NCBI GenBank assembly: GCA_022402535.1
Contig: JAKRSD010000012.1
Span: 1 to 64,000 of the forward strand
Source of the DNA: Flavobacteriales bacterium
GTDB lineage: Bacteria; Bacteroidota; Bacteroidia; CAIKAF01
DNA length: 64,000 nt
Reading direction: 5' to 3'
The position numbers and the translations under genes are program-made. Shown one piece after another: positions 54,041 to 62,724 of the stretch; the first letter of the stretch is position 1, and the number at the start of each line of letters is the position of its first letter. Under the pieces are notes generated by a model that did no database searches, had not been told where the DNA came from, and saw nothing but the letters and a program-made list of their open reading frames with translations.

Positions 54041-54105
54041 ATATTTTGTAAAACATATAACCACGGACTGGTTTTTGCGTTAATTGGGCAGTTAATCTCG
54101 ATTTC

Positions 54106-55704
54106 ATGAAAGGGTTTAAAATCGTCATCTTATTTTTTCTGGCAACGATTACCGGTATTGCCACAAATGCCCAAACCGACAATTTGGGAGAATCCCTGCA
54201 AAAAATCCACCGATTGTTTTCTATACTGGACAATAACTATGTAGATAATTACAACGCAAAAAAAGCGACAGAGGATGCCATTAGGGCTATTCTGAAAGAG
54301 TTGGACCCCCATTCAAATTACCTGACCGCAGATGAATTAAAATCCAGCAACGAAAACCTTAAGGGCAGTTTTGAAGGAGTAGGAATCACTTACAATAATG
54401 ATGATGATACTCTTTTAGTACTTTCTACCGTCGAGAACGGTCCGGCCGATAAAGCCGGAATTTGCCCAGGCGACCGAATCATATTTGTGGGAGACTCTCT
54501 CATTGCAGGAATCAATATCAGTGGCGAGCGACTTTCTTCACTCTTACGTGGGAAAAAAGGAAGCGAAGTTGTCTTAAAAATTGTGCGGGAAGATTATGCC
54601 GACACCCTGATTTTTAAAGTAAAAAGAGATAAAGTACCGGTTGAAAGTGTAACATCCTACTACATGATTAACAGCGATATAGCCTACATCAAGGTTATTC
54701 GATTTGGGGCACAGACTGCTGATGACTTAAAATCGGCAATCAAAAAATTAAAGAAACAAGGTATGCAGCATCTGGTGTTGGATCTTCGTGGAAATCCAGG
54801 GGGGTACCTTCATATTGCGGTTGAAATGTTGGATGAGTTTATAGACAAAAACGAACTCATTTTATATACAGAAGGGAAAGAGTCAAAACGAAAAGATTAT
54901 TTTTCCAAATCCGGAGGATTATTTGAAGACGGAAGATTAGCTGTTCTGATTGATGAAAATTCGGCTTCTGCCAGTGAAATTATTTCAGGGGCCGTGCAGG
55001 ATTTAGATCGCGGAATTGTAATCGGAAGAAGGTCTTTTGGCAAAGGGTTGGTACAAAACACCTATTCTTTTGCCGACGGATCAGCTGCCAGAATAACTAC
55101 TGCAAGATATTATACACCTTCCGGCAGATGTATCCAAAGACCCTATTCACAAGGAAAAGAAAAATATTATGAGGAGCTGAAAAAGCGATTTGATAACGGG
55201 GAACTTACGTCGTTAGAAAATATTCAGCTTCCTGACAGTTTAAAGTTTCTTACTAAAAGCAGACGGGTTGTATATGGAGGCGGAGGCATAATGCCTGATA
55301 TTTTTGTACCAATCGATACCTTAGCTTCAGATTCGTTGGTTAAAATTTTAAATCAAAAAAACTTATTGTACCGATTTTCAGTAAAGTACGCAGATAAAAA
55401 CAGAAAAGAGTTATCGAAGAAATACCCCTCGTTCGATTCCTTTAAAATACATTTCAAAACGCAACCCGAGCAATTGGATCAGTTTAAAAAATTCTGCGAG
55501 GATAAAGGATTCCCCATCCAATGGGATGAAATCAGCACCCCTGTAATCCGATACACCGAACACATGATAAAAGCCAATATAGCCAGGGTTTTGTGGAATA
55601 CCACTGAATTCACGCATATTTCTAATGAGATAGATCCTGTTATTCAAACGGCTGTTCAGGCTTTGGAAAACAATAAATTGGCCGAAATGGTACAGGCCAA
55701 ATAA
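54106..55704 (+). CDS. S41-family C-terminal processing protease
   Basis: A 532-residue exported protease of the Ctp/Prc type. The signal peptide ends near residue 22 (NAQ). A PDZ domain (about 90-170) is followed by the S41 catalytic core with DLRGNPGGYL, Ser288 in SASASE and Lys313 in SFGKGLVQ, 25 residues apart as in known Ctp serine-lysine dyads. The C-terminal domain (about 395-532) is helical. Such proteases trim or degrade periplasmic proteins from the C terminus. It starts 65 bases after purC with no clear promoter of consensus form. Confidence 0.9.
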   Translation: MKGFKIVILFFLATITGIATNAQTDNLGESLQKIHRLFSILDNNYVDNYNAKKATEDAIRAILKELDPHSNYLTADELKSSNENLKGSFEGVGITYNNDDDTLLVLSTVENGPADKAGICPGDRIIFVGDSLIAGINISGERLSSLLRGKKGSEVVLKIVREDYADTLIFKVKRDKVPVESVTSYYMINSDIAYIKVIRFGAQTADDLKSAIKKLKKQGMQHLVLDLRGNPGGYLHIAVEMLDEFIDKNELILYTEGKESKRKDYFSKSGGLFEDGRLAVLIDENSASASEIISGAVQDLDRGIVIGRRSFGKGLVQNTYSFADGSAARITTARYYTPSGRCIQRPYSQGKEKYYEELKKRFDNGELTSLENIQLPDSLKFLTKSRRVVYGGGGIMPDIFVPIDTLASDSLVKILNQKNLLYRFSVKYADKNRKELSKKYPSFDSFKIHFKTQPEQLDQFKKFCEDKGFPIQWDEISTPVIRYTEHMIKANIARVLWNTTEFTHISNEIDPVIQTAVQALENNKLAEMVQAK

Positions 55705-55741
55705 AACTTTGAAACACCAATCAATATACGTGTTGGTTTGT

Positions 55742-55749
55742 TACATTTG
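55742..55749 (+). promoter_or_regulatory. -7 promoter element for the DUF1573 gene
   Basis: TACATTTG is a full match to TAnnTTTG, 28 bases before the ATG at 55778. No TTG at the usual upstream spacing. Confidence 0.55.
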
Positions 55750-55777
55750 TTTCCGTTAATAAATTACTCTTTAAAAA

Positions 55778-56311
55778 ATGAAAAATAACATCGGTACGAT
55801 TTTAGGAGCTGCAGCATTGGCTGTAAGTTTAGGAAACTCATACTTTATATATGAGTTATCGAGTAGCAAAAAAACAAAATTTGAACCTCCCGTTGCCAAC
55901 AACACCACAACGCCGTTAAATGATCCTAACATGCTCAATCCCATGCAGGATCCTAATGTGATGCCTCCTACAGAAGTTACCCCTCCTGCTCCATCCGGTC
56001 CACCAACGGCCATTGCATTTAAAAAAATGGAACATGATTTCGGGAATATAAAACAGGATACCGAAAATCCGTACTCATTTGAATTTACCAATACCGGTAA
56101 AAATCCGCTAATCATCACAGATGCTAAAGGTTCTTGCGGTTGTACGGTTCCAGAATATCCCAAAGAGCCAATTCCTCCAGGTGGTAAAGGAAATATTAAA
56201 GTGGTTTACAGCCCGGGTAAACAGGAAGGACAACAGACCAAGAATGTTACCATCACCGCAAATACAGAGCCTCAGCAAACCGTGCTGACCATTAAGGCTA
56301 ACGTAAAATAA
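55778..56311 (+). CDS. membrane-anchored DUF1573 domain protein
   Basis: A 177-residue protein. An N-terminal hydrophobic segment (IGTILGAAALAVSLGNSYFIY) serves as signal anchor. A Pro/Asn-rich linker (about 45-75) follows, then the DUF1573 domain, an immunoglobulin-like beta-sandwich (KKMEHDFGNIKQDTENPYSF, GSCGCTVPEYP, VVYSPGK). DUF1573 proteins are common and abundant in Bacteroidota envelopes, with no defined role. It has its own -7 box and is followed after 6 bases by a lipoprotein gene, so the two form a unit. Confidence 0.85.
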   Translation: MKNNIGTILGAAALAVSLGNSYFIYELSSSKKTKFEPPVANNTTTPLNDPNMLNPMQDPNVMPPTEVTPPAPSGPPTAIAFKKMEHDFGNIKQDTENPYSFEFTNTGKNPLIITDAKGSCGCTVPEYPKEPIPPGGKGNIKVVYSPGKQEGQQTKNVTITANTEPQQTVLTIKANVK

Positions 56312-56317
56312 ATATAC

Positions 56318-57007
56318 ATGCGTGTATCTCATAAAATCCCGGCATTTTTCACCGGAATTGCGTTAATCGCTTTAACCGGCTGCCCATCAAACGAAGTGAT
56401 GGAAAGTAAGAATGTGGCCCAAAGTGAGATATATCAATACTATTCTGTTTCTTTTGATGAAGAATCAAACGAAACTTATATTAATGCAGAATTCAGAGTG
56501 GCGGGACCAAACGGGACCACTCTGGTTCTTTCAGAACCTTCGGATATTACCTGTAACGGTGAAGAATTAAAAATAGCCACTTATCTTTTAGGAGGTGCGC
56601 ATTACACTCTATCAAAGGGTGAACAGATTAACACCGTGAATTTGGAGTTTATAGACTTTGATAAGAAATCATATAAAAATCGTTTCGATCTGAATACGGC
56701 TCAATTAAGTACCGATAATATGGTATTAAGTCCGGGATTACAAATTCCTTTTACAGGGCCTGACCGTTTTCCGGGAGAAGAACTAAGCCTAGAAATTATT
56801 GGAGACAGCCTTGCTTCAACCATTGAAGCAAACTGGGTTGAAAAACGGTTTGACCTGTCAAATGAAGCATTAAGCAAATTTGGCAAAGGTGAAAAGCTTT
56901 ATCTTAAAATTAACCGATTCCGCGAGGGAACATTATCTGAAGCAACATCCAGAGGTGGTAAATTTAAAGTTTCCTTTTCCGGGAAAAAAATACCTGCAAC
57001 CCTCTAA
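56318..57007 (+). CDS. putative lipoprotein of unknown function
   Basis: A 229-residue protein with a lipoprotein signal peptide ending in the lipobox LTGC (Cys22). The mature part is beta-rich (YINAEFRVAGPNGTTLVL, ITCNGEELKIATYLL), but no family is recognised. It lies 6 bases after the DUF1573 gene and so is probably cotranscribed with it; the two may form an envelope pair. Its stop shares the quartet CTAA with the stop of the convergent holin-like gene. Confidence 0.75.
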   Translation: MRVSHKIPAFFTGIALIALTGCPSNEVMESKNVAQSEIYQYYSVSFDEESNETYINAEFRVAGPNGTTLVLSEPSDITCNGEELKIATYLLGGAHYTLSKGEQINTVNLEFIDFDKKSYKNRFDLNTAQLSTDNMVLSPGLQIPFTGPDRFPGEELSLEIIGDSLASTIEANWVEKRFDLSNEALSKFGKGEKLYLKINRFREGTLSEATSRGGKFKVSFSGKKIPATL

Positions 57008-57363
57008 TCTTCCTCTCTTTTCTTCTTTAAACCCAAAATACTCTCTGATATAGAGATTATAATGGTCATGACTATACTAAACAATATGGCCCACCCAAAA
57101 GAATCTATTGTAAAACCGGGCACTAACTTGTGAGTCAACCAAACCGTGAATCCGTTAATCACAAACAAAAACAAACCCAGGGTGATGATGGTTACCGGAA
57201 TACTAAAGAAAAGCAGAATCGGTTTAACGAAAAAATTCAACAATCCTAAAACGGCTGACACAACGAGTGCGGTCCATAAATTGTCAATATGACACCCTGG
57301 AAGAATATACGCCGTAGATACCACAGAAACAACATTTACTAAAAACCTTACGACTTCCTTCAT
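57004..57363 (-). CDS. phage holin-like four-helix membrane protein (PF04020 type)
   Basis: A 119-residue integral membrane protein with four hydrophobic segments (about 5-22, 29-52, 55-78, 88-110) and a charged Lys/Arg/Glu tail, matching the mycobacterial-type 4-TM holin family. The family name derives from phage proteins, but chromosomal members are widespread and there are no other phage genes here. Function unknown. Its start at 57363 faces the DUF4476 gene in a 74-base divergent gap. Confidence 0.8.
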   Translation of the reverse strand: MKEVVRFLVNVVSVVSTAYILPGCHIDNLWTALVVSAVLGLLNFFVKPILLFFSIPVTIITLGLFLFVINGFTVWLTHKLVPGFTIDSFGWAILFSIVMTIIISISESILGLKKKREED

Positions 57364-57437
57364 ATTTTTTTTGGCTGTTAATTGAAATGGTACGTAATTT
57401 GGTATTCTGTTATCACAAATTTGTTAAATACGAATAT

Positions 57438-58382
57438 ATGAAAAAAGTGTTTTCCTTTATCCTTACCGGTGTAGTGTCAATTGGAGCCGTTTTTGCTCAG
57501 TTGCCTTCACGTGTTACCGTATTTTCAGAAGACGGAAATCCGTTTTATCTGGTAGTAAACGGTATCAAACAAAATGACAGACCGCTAACCAATGTAATGG
57601 TTGACGGATTGACATTTCCGAATTACAAGTTCAAAATTTTATTTGAGGATGCGGCCCTTCCGCCCATTGACAAAATGATTATTACACAAGATACAGATGG
57701 TCAGCCCGGCGAATTTGCATATCGCATTAAGCGTAACAAGAAAAATGAACTGGTACTTCAGTTTTTTTCTCAGAATCCCATTCAACAATCCTTTAATCCG
57801 GGTTCAGCGCCTGCCGATATGGGGGTAGTTAATTTCAGAACTTCTGAAACCGTAAATAATACAGTATTTATGGGCAATTCGGTTTCTACCACCACGACTA
57901 CGGTTGGAACACCCGGTGGAATTGGAATGAATGTTAATGCAGTAGATCCTGTTACGGGAGAAGTAATCAATATGAATGTTGGCGTGGGATTTGGAACTGT
58001 TGGCGGAACTGTTACCACCACAACTACCACTACGACTAGCAGCAGCGGAAACATGGGCATGAATACACCTCCTCCCGCCCAAGGTTGCATGTATCCCATG
58101 AATACCCGTGATTTTGATGCTGCCAAAGCTTCTATTCGTGGACAATCTTTTGAAGATACCCGCCTGAGTACCGCTAAAAACGTAGCTTCATCTAACTGCC
58201 TTAGCGCTATGCAGGTAAAAGAAATCTGTCAACTGTTTTCGTTTGAAGAGTCAAAACTTGACTTTGCCAAATTTGCATACACCCGTTGTACAGAAAGAAA
58301 CAATTATTTCATGGTAAATGATGTATTCTCATTCAGCTCTAGTACTGAAGAGTTAAACCGCTATATAAGCACCGTAAGATAA
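57438..58382 (+). CDS. exported DUF4476 domain protein
   Basis: A 314-residue exported protein. It starts with MKKVFSFILTGVVSIGAVFAQ, a complete signal peptide, so the ATG at 57438 is preferred to the in-frame ATG at 57387. A beta-rich N-terminal half is followed by a low-complexity Gly/Val/Thr/Ser linker (about 150-215, with a run of eight Thr). The C-terminal DUF4476 domain (about 230-314) has MNTRDFDAAKASIRGQSFED and EICQLFSFEESKLDFAKFAY. The domain occurs widely in Bacteroidota; its role is unknown. A strong terminator follows. Confidence 0.85.
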   Translation: MKKVFSFILTGVVSIGAVFAQLPSRVTVFSEDGNPFYLVVNGIKQNDRPLTNVMVDGLTFPNYKFKILFEDAALPPIDKMIITQDTDGQPGEFAYRIKRNKKNELVLQFFSQNPIQQSFNPGSAPADMGVVNFRTSETVNNTVFMGNSVSTTTTTVGTPGGIGMNVNAVDPVTGEVINMNVGVGFGTVGGTVTTTTTTTTSSSGNMGMNTPPPAQGCMYPMNTRDFDAAKASIRGQSFEDTRLSTAKNVASSNCLSAMQVKEICQLFSFEESKLDFAKFAYTRCTERNNYFMVNDVFSFSSSTEELNRYISTVR

Positions 58383-58397
58383 TTTACAAACTATTTT

Positions 58398-58433
58398 AAA
58401 AAAAAGAGGCTTATTCATAAGCCTCTTTTTTTT
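58398..58433. terminator. bidirectional rho-independent terminator
   Basis: A 17-base inverted repeat (58398-58414 and 58417-58433) around a TC centre has GAGGC/GCCTC in the stem, with an A run before and a T run after it on both strands. It lies between the convergent DUF4476 and choice-of-anchor B genes and ends 3 bases before the latter's stop. Confidence 0.9.
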
Positions 58434-58435
58434 GT

Positions 58436-60061
58436 TTATCTCAAAACCATTATTTTTTTCACCTTGGGCTTTTTGCCTTTATCATAAAAGAATAAGGTAT
58501 AGGTTCCGGCAGCTAATTCCGAAACTCTTACCGTTAGAAAAGGTGTATTGTTTAGCGGGAAGTTCAATACCGTTTTACCCTGCATATCCACCATTTTTAT
58601 TTCCGAAACGGTAAAAGGAATTCCCGTGATGTGCAACACATCAGAAGCTGGAACCGGATAAATCCATAATTGTGAATAATCTTCGGCAGGCGGAGGCGGC
58701 ACATACCCTATCGGTCTTAAGGCGATGTCTTTTTCTACGGTTTCACCATTATTCAAATTCGCATAAAAAGATTTGGAGATGTAACCCTCTTTGGCTACGG
58801 TTACAAAATACAATCCTGAGTCGGGAGCTCCTGTTTTGTATGAGCCATCCACTTTGGTAAAAAGACTATCACCCGGGTACAATCCTGAAAAGAATATATT
58901 GGCTCCTGATATGGGCAATCCTGTAGATGTATCGGTTACCAATCCTTCCAGATAACAGGCTCTCACATAAGAAGGATTCAAAATAAACAAACCGTTGGTT
59001 CTATCGCCTGCAATGATACGGCCACTTGGGAAATAAGGATAGGCTTCCCACACACCCCAGAAATTACTGCCCGTATCTGTCGGGAACGTGTCATAATATC
59101 CTGTAATTACCATATTATCGGGTTTGTGTGCATCCACAATAACTACTCCTTCGCGATAATAGGCCGTAGGCAGCCATCCGTTTAAATAGCGGACATTATG
59201 GGGCGTTTCTCCTCCCAGCGGATCCATTTGAATCCGGCCTAACTCTTTTACATTAAACCAATCCGAAATATCATACGCCGTTATATAGCCGTCTGCGACT
59301 TCATCGGTAGTGAAAATAAATTTGTTATCGTTTGATGGCCAAGCGTTATGCGTAAAATTTCCTGGTGTGTTTTGCAGGGCATTGAATTCAATATCAAAGG
59401 GTCCGTTTATTTTAAACAGTCCCATAAAACCTTCATAAATAGCGGCACCGTAAAGAGTATCTCCCCTGACAAAACCATCGTGCAGATACGGCCAGCCAAA
59501 TTTTCCGAACAAAACTGGATTTTCAGGATCAGGTTCCAGGTTTAAAATTACGCATCCGCCCCCGCCGGTACCGGTATATCCTGTTGCTCCAAATATGAAA
59601 CATTTACCAAACTCATCAATCCAGATGGTATGACCGTTATTTAAAACGCCTTCACCCGTAAATGAGTATTGGGTGTAAGAAAGGTTGGTATCAGGAAGGT
59701 TTTGAAGATTGATTATGGTGAGCCCTCCCCCGCCTTCGGTGACCACATAAGCATAATGTTTATAGGTTTTCATTTCGCGCCAGATGCTTCCGGGACCGGG
59801 CACAAAATATACTTCCTGAGGCGTAGCCGGATTCGTAATATTCACAATACTGGTTCCATCACAGGTGCCCACAATGGCATATTCGTTTCCTGATGGATCG
59901 GTGTACCCCCAAAGGGCACTGAGACAGGTATCATAAGGTAGATGTCCGGCCAGCGTAATGTTTTTGGATGACTGGCTATATCCGGCAACCCAAAGCAAAA
60001 AGAAGGCTGCCGTGAAGAAATGGGCAGCCTTAAATCTAAAATAGTTCAATCTGATTGTCAT
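58436..60061 (-). CDS. choice-of-anchor B / LVIVD-repeat surface protein with type A T9SS domain
   Basis: A 541-residue exported protein. The signal peptide (AAHFFTAAFFLLWVAGYSQ) starts after a short basic stretch. The choice-of-anchor B region (about 30-370) has LVIVD-type blades (YAIVGTCDGTSIVNITNP, GVVIVDAHKPDN) forming a propeller. A carboxypeptidase-regulatory-like Ig domain (about 375-455, VTDTSTGLPISGANIFFSG) follows, then a type A T9SS sorting domain (IYPVPASDVLHI onward). Predicted surface-anchored or secreted, role unknown. Its start lies inside parC (26-base overlap, same strand), so it may be translated from the parC mRNA. Confidence 0.86.
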   Translation of the reverse strand: MTIRLNYFRFKAAHFFTAAFFLLWVAGYSQSSKNITLAGHLPYDTCLSALWGYTDPSGNEYAIVGTCDGTSIVNITNPATPQEVYFVPGPGSIWREMKTYKHYAYVVTEGGGGLTIINLQNLPDTNLSYTQYSFTGEGVLNNGHTIWIDEFGKCFIFGATGYTGTGGGGCVILNLEPDPENPVLFGKFGWPYLHDGFVRGDTLYGAAIYEGFMGLFKINGPFDIEFNALQNTPGNFTHNAWPSNDNKFIFTTDEVADGYITAYDISDWFNVKELGRIQMDPLGGETPHNVRYLNGWLPTAYYREGVVIVDAHKPDNMVITGYYDTFPTDTGSNFWGVWEAYPYFPSGRIIAGDRTNGLFILNPSYVRACYLEGLVTDTSTGLPISGANIFFSGLYPGDSLFTKVDGSYKTGAPDSGLYFVTVAKEGYISKSFYANLNNGETVEKDIALRPIGYVPPPPAEDYSQLWIYPVPASDVLHITGIPFTVSEIKMVDMQGKTVLNFPLNNTPFLTVRVSELAAGTYTLFFYDKGKKPKVKKIMVLR

Positions 60062-62600
60062 TATCGTTTACATCTATTTCAAGTGTATCATCCGTTTCTT
60101 CAGCTGTTTCATCATCCGGAAGCGGATCCAATTCTATCACACTTTGTATTTCTCTGAAATTCAATTTATTTCCTCTTGAAGTATCTCCCTTAATACCGAT
60201 GGTTTCCCATAAATTCACCACTTCTGATTTTTCTTCTCCGGCCCTTCCGAACAGATAAGTAACTTCTGCCCTCGGGTATTTGTCGGTTGTTATAAAAATG
60301 GTTTCACAATCCTCATTTTCAGGTAAAAAGGATATGATTTTATCGGGTGTTTCGGGTGTAAAACGTTTGGCATAAAACTCTCCTTTGGTGTAATCGGCAT
60401 ACACGATGGTAACCGCCATTCCCGGTTTGAATTTCCTGAGCAGAAGCGGCTCTTCTTCGAAATACGTGGTCGGTTCGGGTGGAACCATACGATACGTTCC
60501 GTTAGACATGAAGGCCAATACCCGCTCTCCGGGGCGAAATGCATCCACTTCTATTCCGCGTGAATCCATATTGAAACGGAGCGAAACATTATCAAACCAA
60601 ACCGAACGGGCCGAGGACTGTCCTTCGCCCTGTGATTTACGAATGATTTTGCGGAGCGGCAGTTTGGTGAGAATATTCCCCTGCGAATCGCGCCCTTTGA
60701 TGGCCAATTCGCCCAAATCCACATCAAAAACCTGTTTTTTGAGTTTAGGACGTGGTTTTAGGAACACGGTAAGCACTTCGGTTTCTCCAAAAGGATTTGC
60801 TGTAAAATACACTACCGAACTGCCGGGTGTACCTTTGGTTAAATCATAATCTTTGTCGCGGGTAATTCCTTGAACACGAAAACGTTTCATCATATAACTG
60901 CCCTGTTTCCCATCCCGGTATATCATGTGATATACGGTATCTTTGTCTTCCCGTTTGAACAGGTTTACATATTGGGCATTTTTGCCGATGTAGGTTTTCT
61001 CGGTTACTTTGGTCACCATCATGGTTCCGTCTTCGCGGAACACGATCATGTCATCCAAATCAGAAACATCGCAGAGGTATTCGCCTGTTTTAATACCAAA
61101 TCCGGCAAACCCGTTTTCTTTATCCCATAGCAGTTTCTCGTTTCTGACCACCACCTGCACGGCTTCCACCGCATCAAATGAGCGAAGTTCAGTTTTGCGC
61201 TCACGGCCTGTACCGTACTTCTTTTTGAGTTCTTTATACCAATTTATGGTGTAATCATTCAGTTTTTCGATATGTCCTTTAACGGTTTCCAGCTCTTTCT
61301 GAAGTTTGAGCATGTCCTCTTCAGCCTTAAAGCTGTCGAATTTCGAAATTCTTTTGATTTTGATTTCCGTAAGGCGAATCAGATCATCGCGGGTAATTTC
61401 TCTGTAAAAGTCTTTTTTGAACGGCTTTAATCCCTTATCAATCGTAGTGAGCACATCTTCCCAGGTTTCACATTCTTCAATTTTGCGGTAGATGCGGTTT
61501 TCTATAAAAATCTTTTCTAACGAAGTGAACAGAAGCTGTTCCATCAGTTCGCCCTTTCGGATGTTCAGCTCCATACCCAGCAGTTCTTTGGTCTGGATGG
61601 TATTTTGGCGAAGAATATCATTGACACCCAGAAAAACTGGCTTGTCATTTATAATTACACAGGAATTGGGCGATATACTGATTTCGCAGTCTGTGAAGGC
61701 ATACAATGCTTCCACGGTTAAATCAGGAGAAGTTCCAGGAGGAAGATGAACGATAATTTCCACATTTTCAGCGGTATTATCTTCCACTTTTTTAATCTTG
61801 ATTTTGCCTTTGTCATTGGCAGAAACAATACTGTCCATTAAGCTTCCCGTGGTTACACCAAAAGGAACTTCATTGATACAGAGTGTTTTATTATCTAAAA
61901 CCGAAATACGCGCGCGTACTCTGATTTTTCCGCCCCGGAGTCCATTGTTGTACTTAGAGCAGTCTGCCATGCCACCTGTAGGAAAATCAGGTAAAATATT
62001 GGGTGATTTTCCTTTCAGAATTTCGATGGAAGCATCAATCAACTCATTGAAATTGTGGGGCATAATTTTGCAGGCAAGTCCTACGGCAATTCCTTCCACT
62101 CCTTGAGCCAGCAAAAGCGGAAATTTCACCGGAAGGGTTACCGGTTCGCGGTTTCGTCCATCGTAGGAAGCCTGCCAGTTAGTCGTTTTGGGATTGAAAA
62201 GAATGTCTTTGGCAAATTTCGTGAGACGGGCCTCAATGTAACGGGAGGCCGCTGCACTGTCACCCGTGGCTACGTTTCCCCAGTTTCCCTGGGTATCAAT
62301 CAGTAAATCTTTCTGCCCTAACTGCACCATAGCATCCGCAATGGAAGCATCGCCGTGGGGGTGGTATTTCATAGTATTCCCCACCAGATTAGCCACCTTA
62401 TTATACCGGCCGTCTTCCAGTTCCCACATGGAATGAAGGATACGGCGCTGAACGGGCTTTAATCCGTCATTAACTGCCGGTACGGCTCTTTCCAGGATAA
62501 CATAGGAAGCATAATCAATAAAATATTCTTTATACATCCCGGCCAACGGAGCAATGTGCCCTTCTCCGTTTTCCGGCTGTGTGGAATGTTCTGAACTCAT
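60036..62600 (-). CDS. parC: topoisomerase IV subunit A
   Basis: An 854-residue type IIA topoisomerase A subunit: the catalytic Tyr is at 121 (AASRYIEARL), with MKYHPHGDASIADAMV at the quinolone-contact region and the long C-terminal part with an acidic tail rich in Asp/Glu. It differs from the GyrA encoded at 19961-22504 and lacks the QRRGGKG-like box context, so topoisomerase IV (decatenation) is the call. The Ser80-equivalent is Ala85, which is probably typical of Bacteroidota ParC. The frame opens at 62636, but the -7 box (62605-62612) places the start at 62600, only four bases after it. Confidence 0.92.
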   Translation of the reverse strand: MSSEHSTQPENGEGHIAPLAGMYKEYFIDYASYVILERAVPAVNDGLKPVQRRILHSMWELEDGRYNKVANLVGNTMKYHPHGDASIADAMVQLGQKDLLIDTQGNWGNVATGDSAAASRYIEARLTKFAKDILFNPKTTNWQASYDGRNREPVTLPVKFPLLLAQGVEGIAVGLACKIMPHNFNELIDASIEILKGKSPNILPDFPTGGMADCSKYNNGLRGGKIRVRARISVLDNKTLCINEVPFGVTTGSLMDSIVSANDKGKIKIKKVEDNTAENVEIIVHLPPGTSPDLTVEALYAFTDCEISISPNSCVIINDKPVFLGVNDILRQNTIQTKELLGMELNIRKGELMEQLLFTSLEKIFIENRIYRKIEECETWEDVLTTIDKGLKPFKKDFYREITRDDLIRLTEIKIKRISKFDSFKAEEDMLKLQKELETVKGHIEKLNDYTINWYKELKKKYGTGRERKTELRSFDAVEAVQVVVRNEKLLWDKENGFAGFGIKTGEYLCDVSDLDDMIVFREDGTMMVTKVTEKTYIGKNAQYVNLFKREDKDTVYHMIYRDGKQGSYMMKRFRVQGITRDKDYDLTKGTPGSSVVYFTANPFGETEVLTVFLKPRPKLKKQVFDVDLGELAIKGRDSQGNILTKLPLRKIIRKSQGEGQSSARSVWFDNVSLRFNMDSRGIEVDAFRPGERVLAFMSNGTYRMVPPEPTTYFEEEPLLLRKFKPGMAVTIVYADYTKGEFYAKRFTPETPDKIISFLPENEDCETIFITTDKYPRAEVTYLFGRAGEEKSEVVNLWETIGIKGDTSRGNKLNFREIQSVIELDPLPDDETAEETDDTLEIDVNDNDNQIELF

Positions 62601-62604
62601 GGTA

Positions 62605-62612
62605 CAAAAATA
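62605..62612 (-). promoter_or_regulatory. -7 promoter element for parC, 4 bases from ATG
   Basis: On the reverse strand TATTTTTG is a full match, followed by TACC and the parC ATG at 62600. It lies inside the longer open frame, so the upstream ATG at 62636 would not be transcribed. Confidence 0.6.
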
Positions 62613-62692
62613 ACTTTCCATTTCAGAATTTCCCATTTAAATCCAAAAACAAAAGCAATCTGCATAAATGCTTGTGTTTACGGGCGAAAGAT

Positions 62693-62700
62693 TACATTTG
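62693..62700 (+). promoter_or_regulatory. -7 promoter element for the methyltransferase gene
   Basis: TACATTTG is a full match, 24 bases before the ATG at 62725. It falls inside the upstream part of the open frame, which begins at 62668, and so excludes that start. Confidence 0.6.
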
Positions 62701-62724
62701 CGCATTCAATTTTCAATAGAATCT

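Noticed and set aside
57004-57363. holin-like protein as evidence for a prophage
   Set aside because: There is no endolysin, terminase, capsid, integrase cassette or attachment repeat nearby. Chromosomal members of this family are widespread.
57387-57437. 17-residue extension of the DUF4476 protein
   Set aside because: It would bury the signal peptide; the ATG at 57438 gives a standard export signal.
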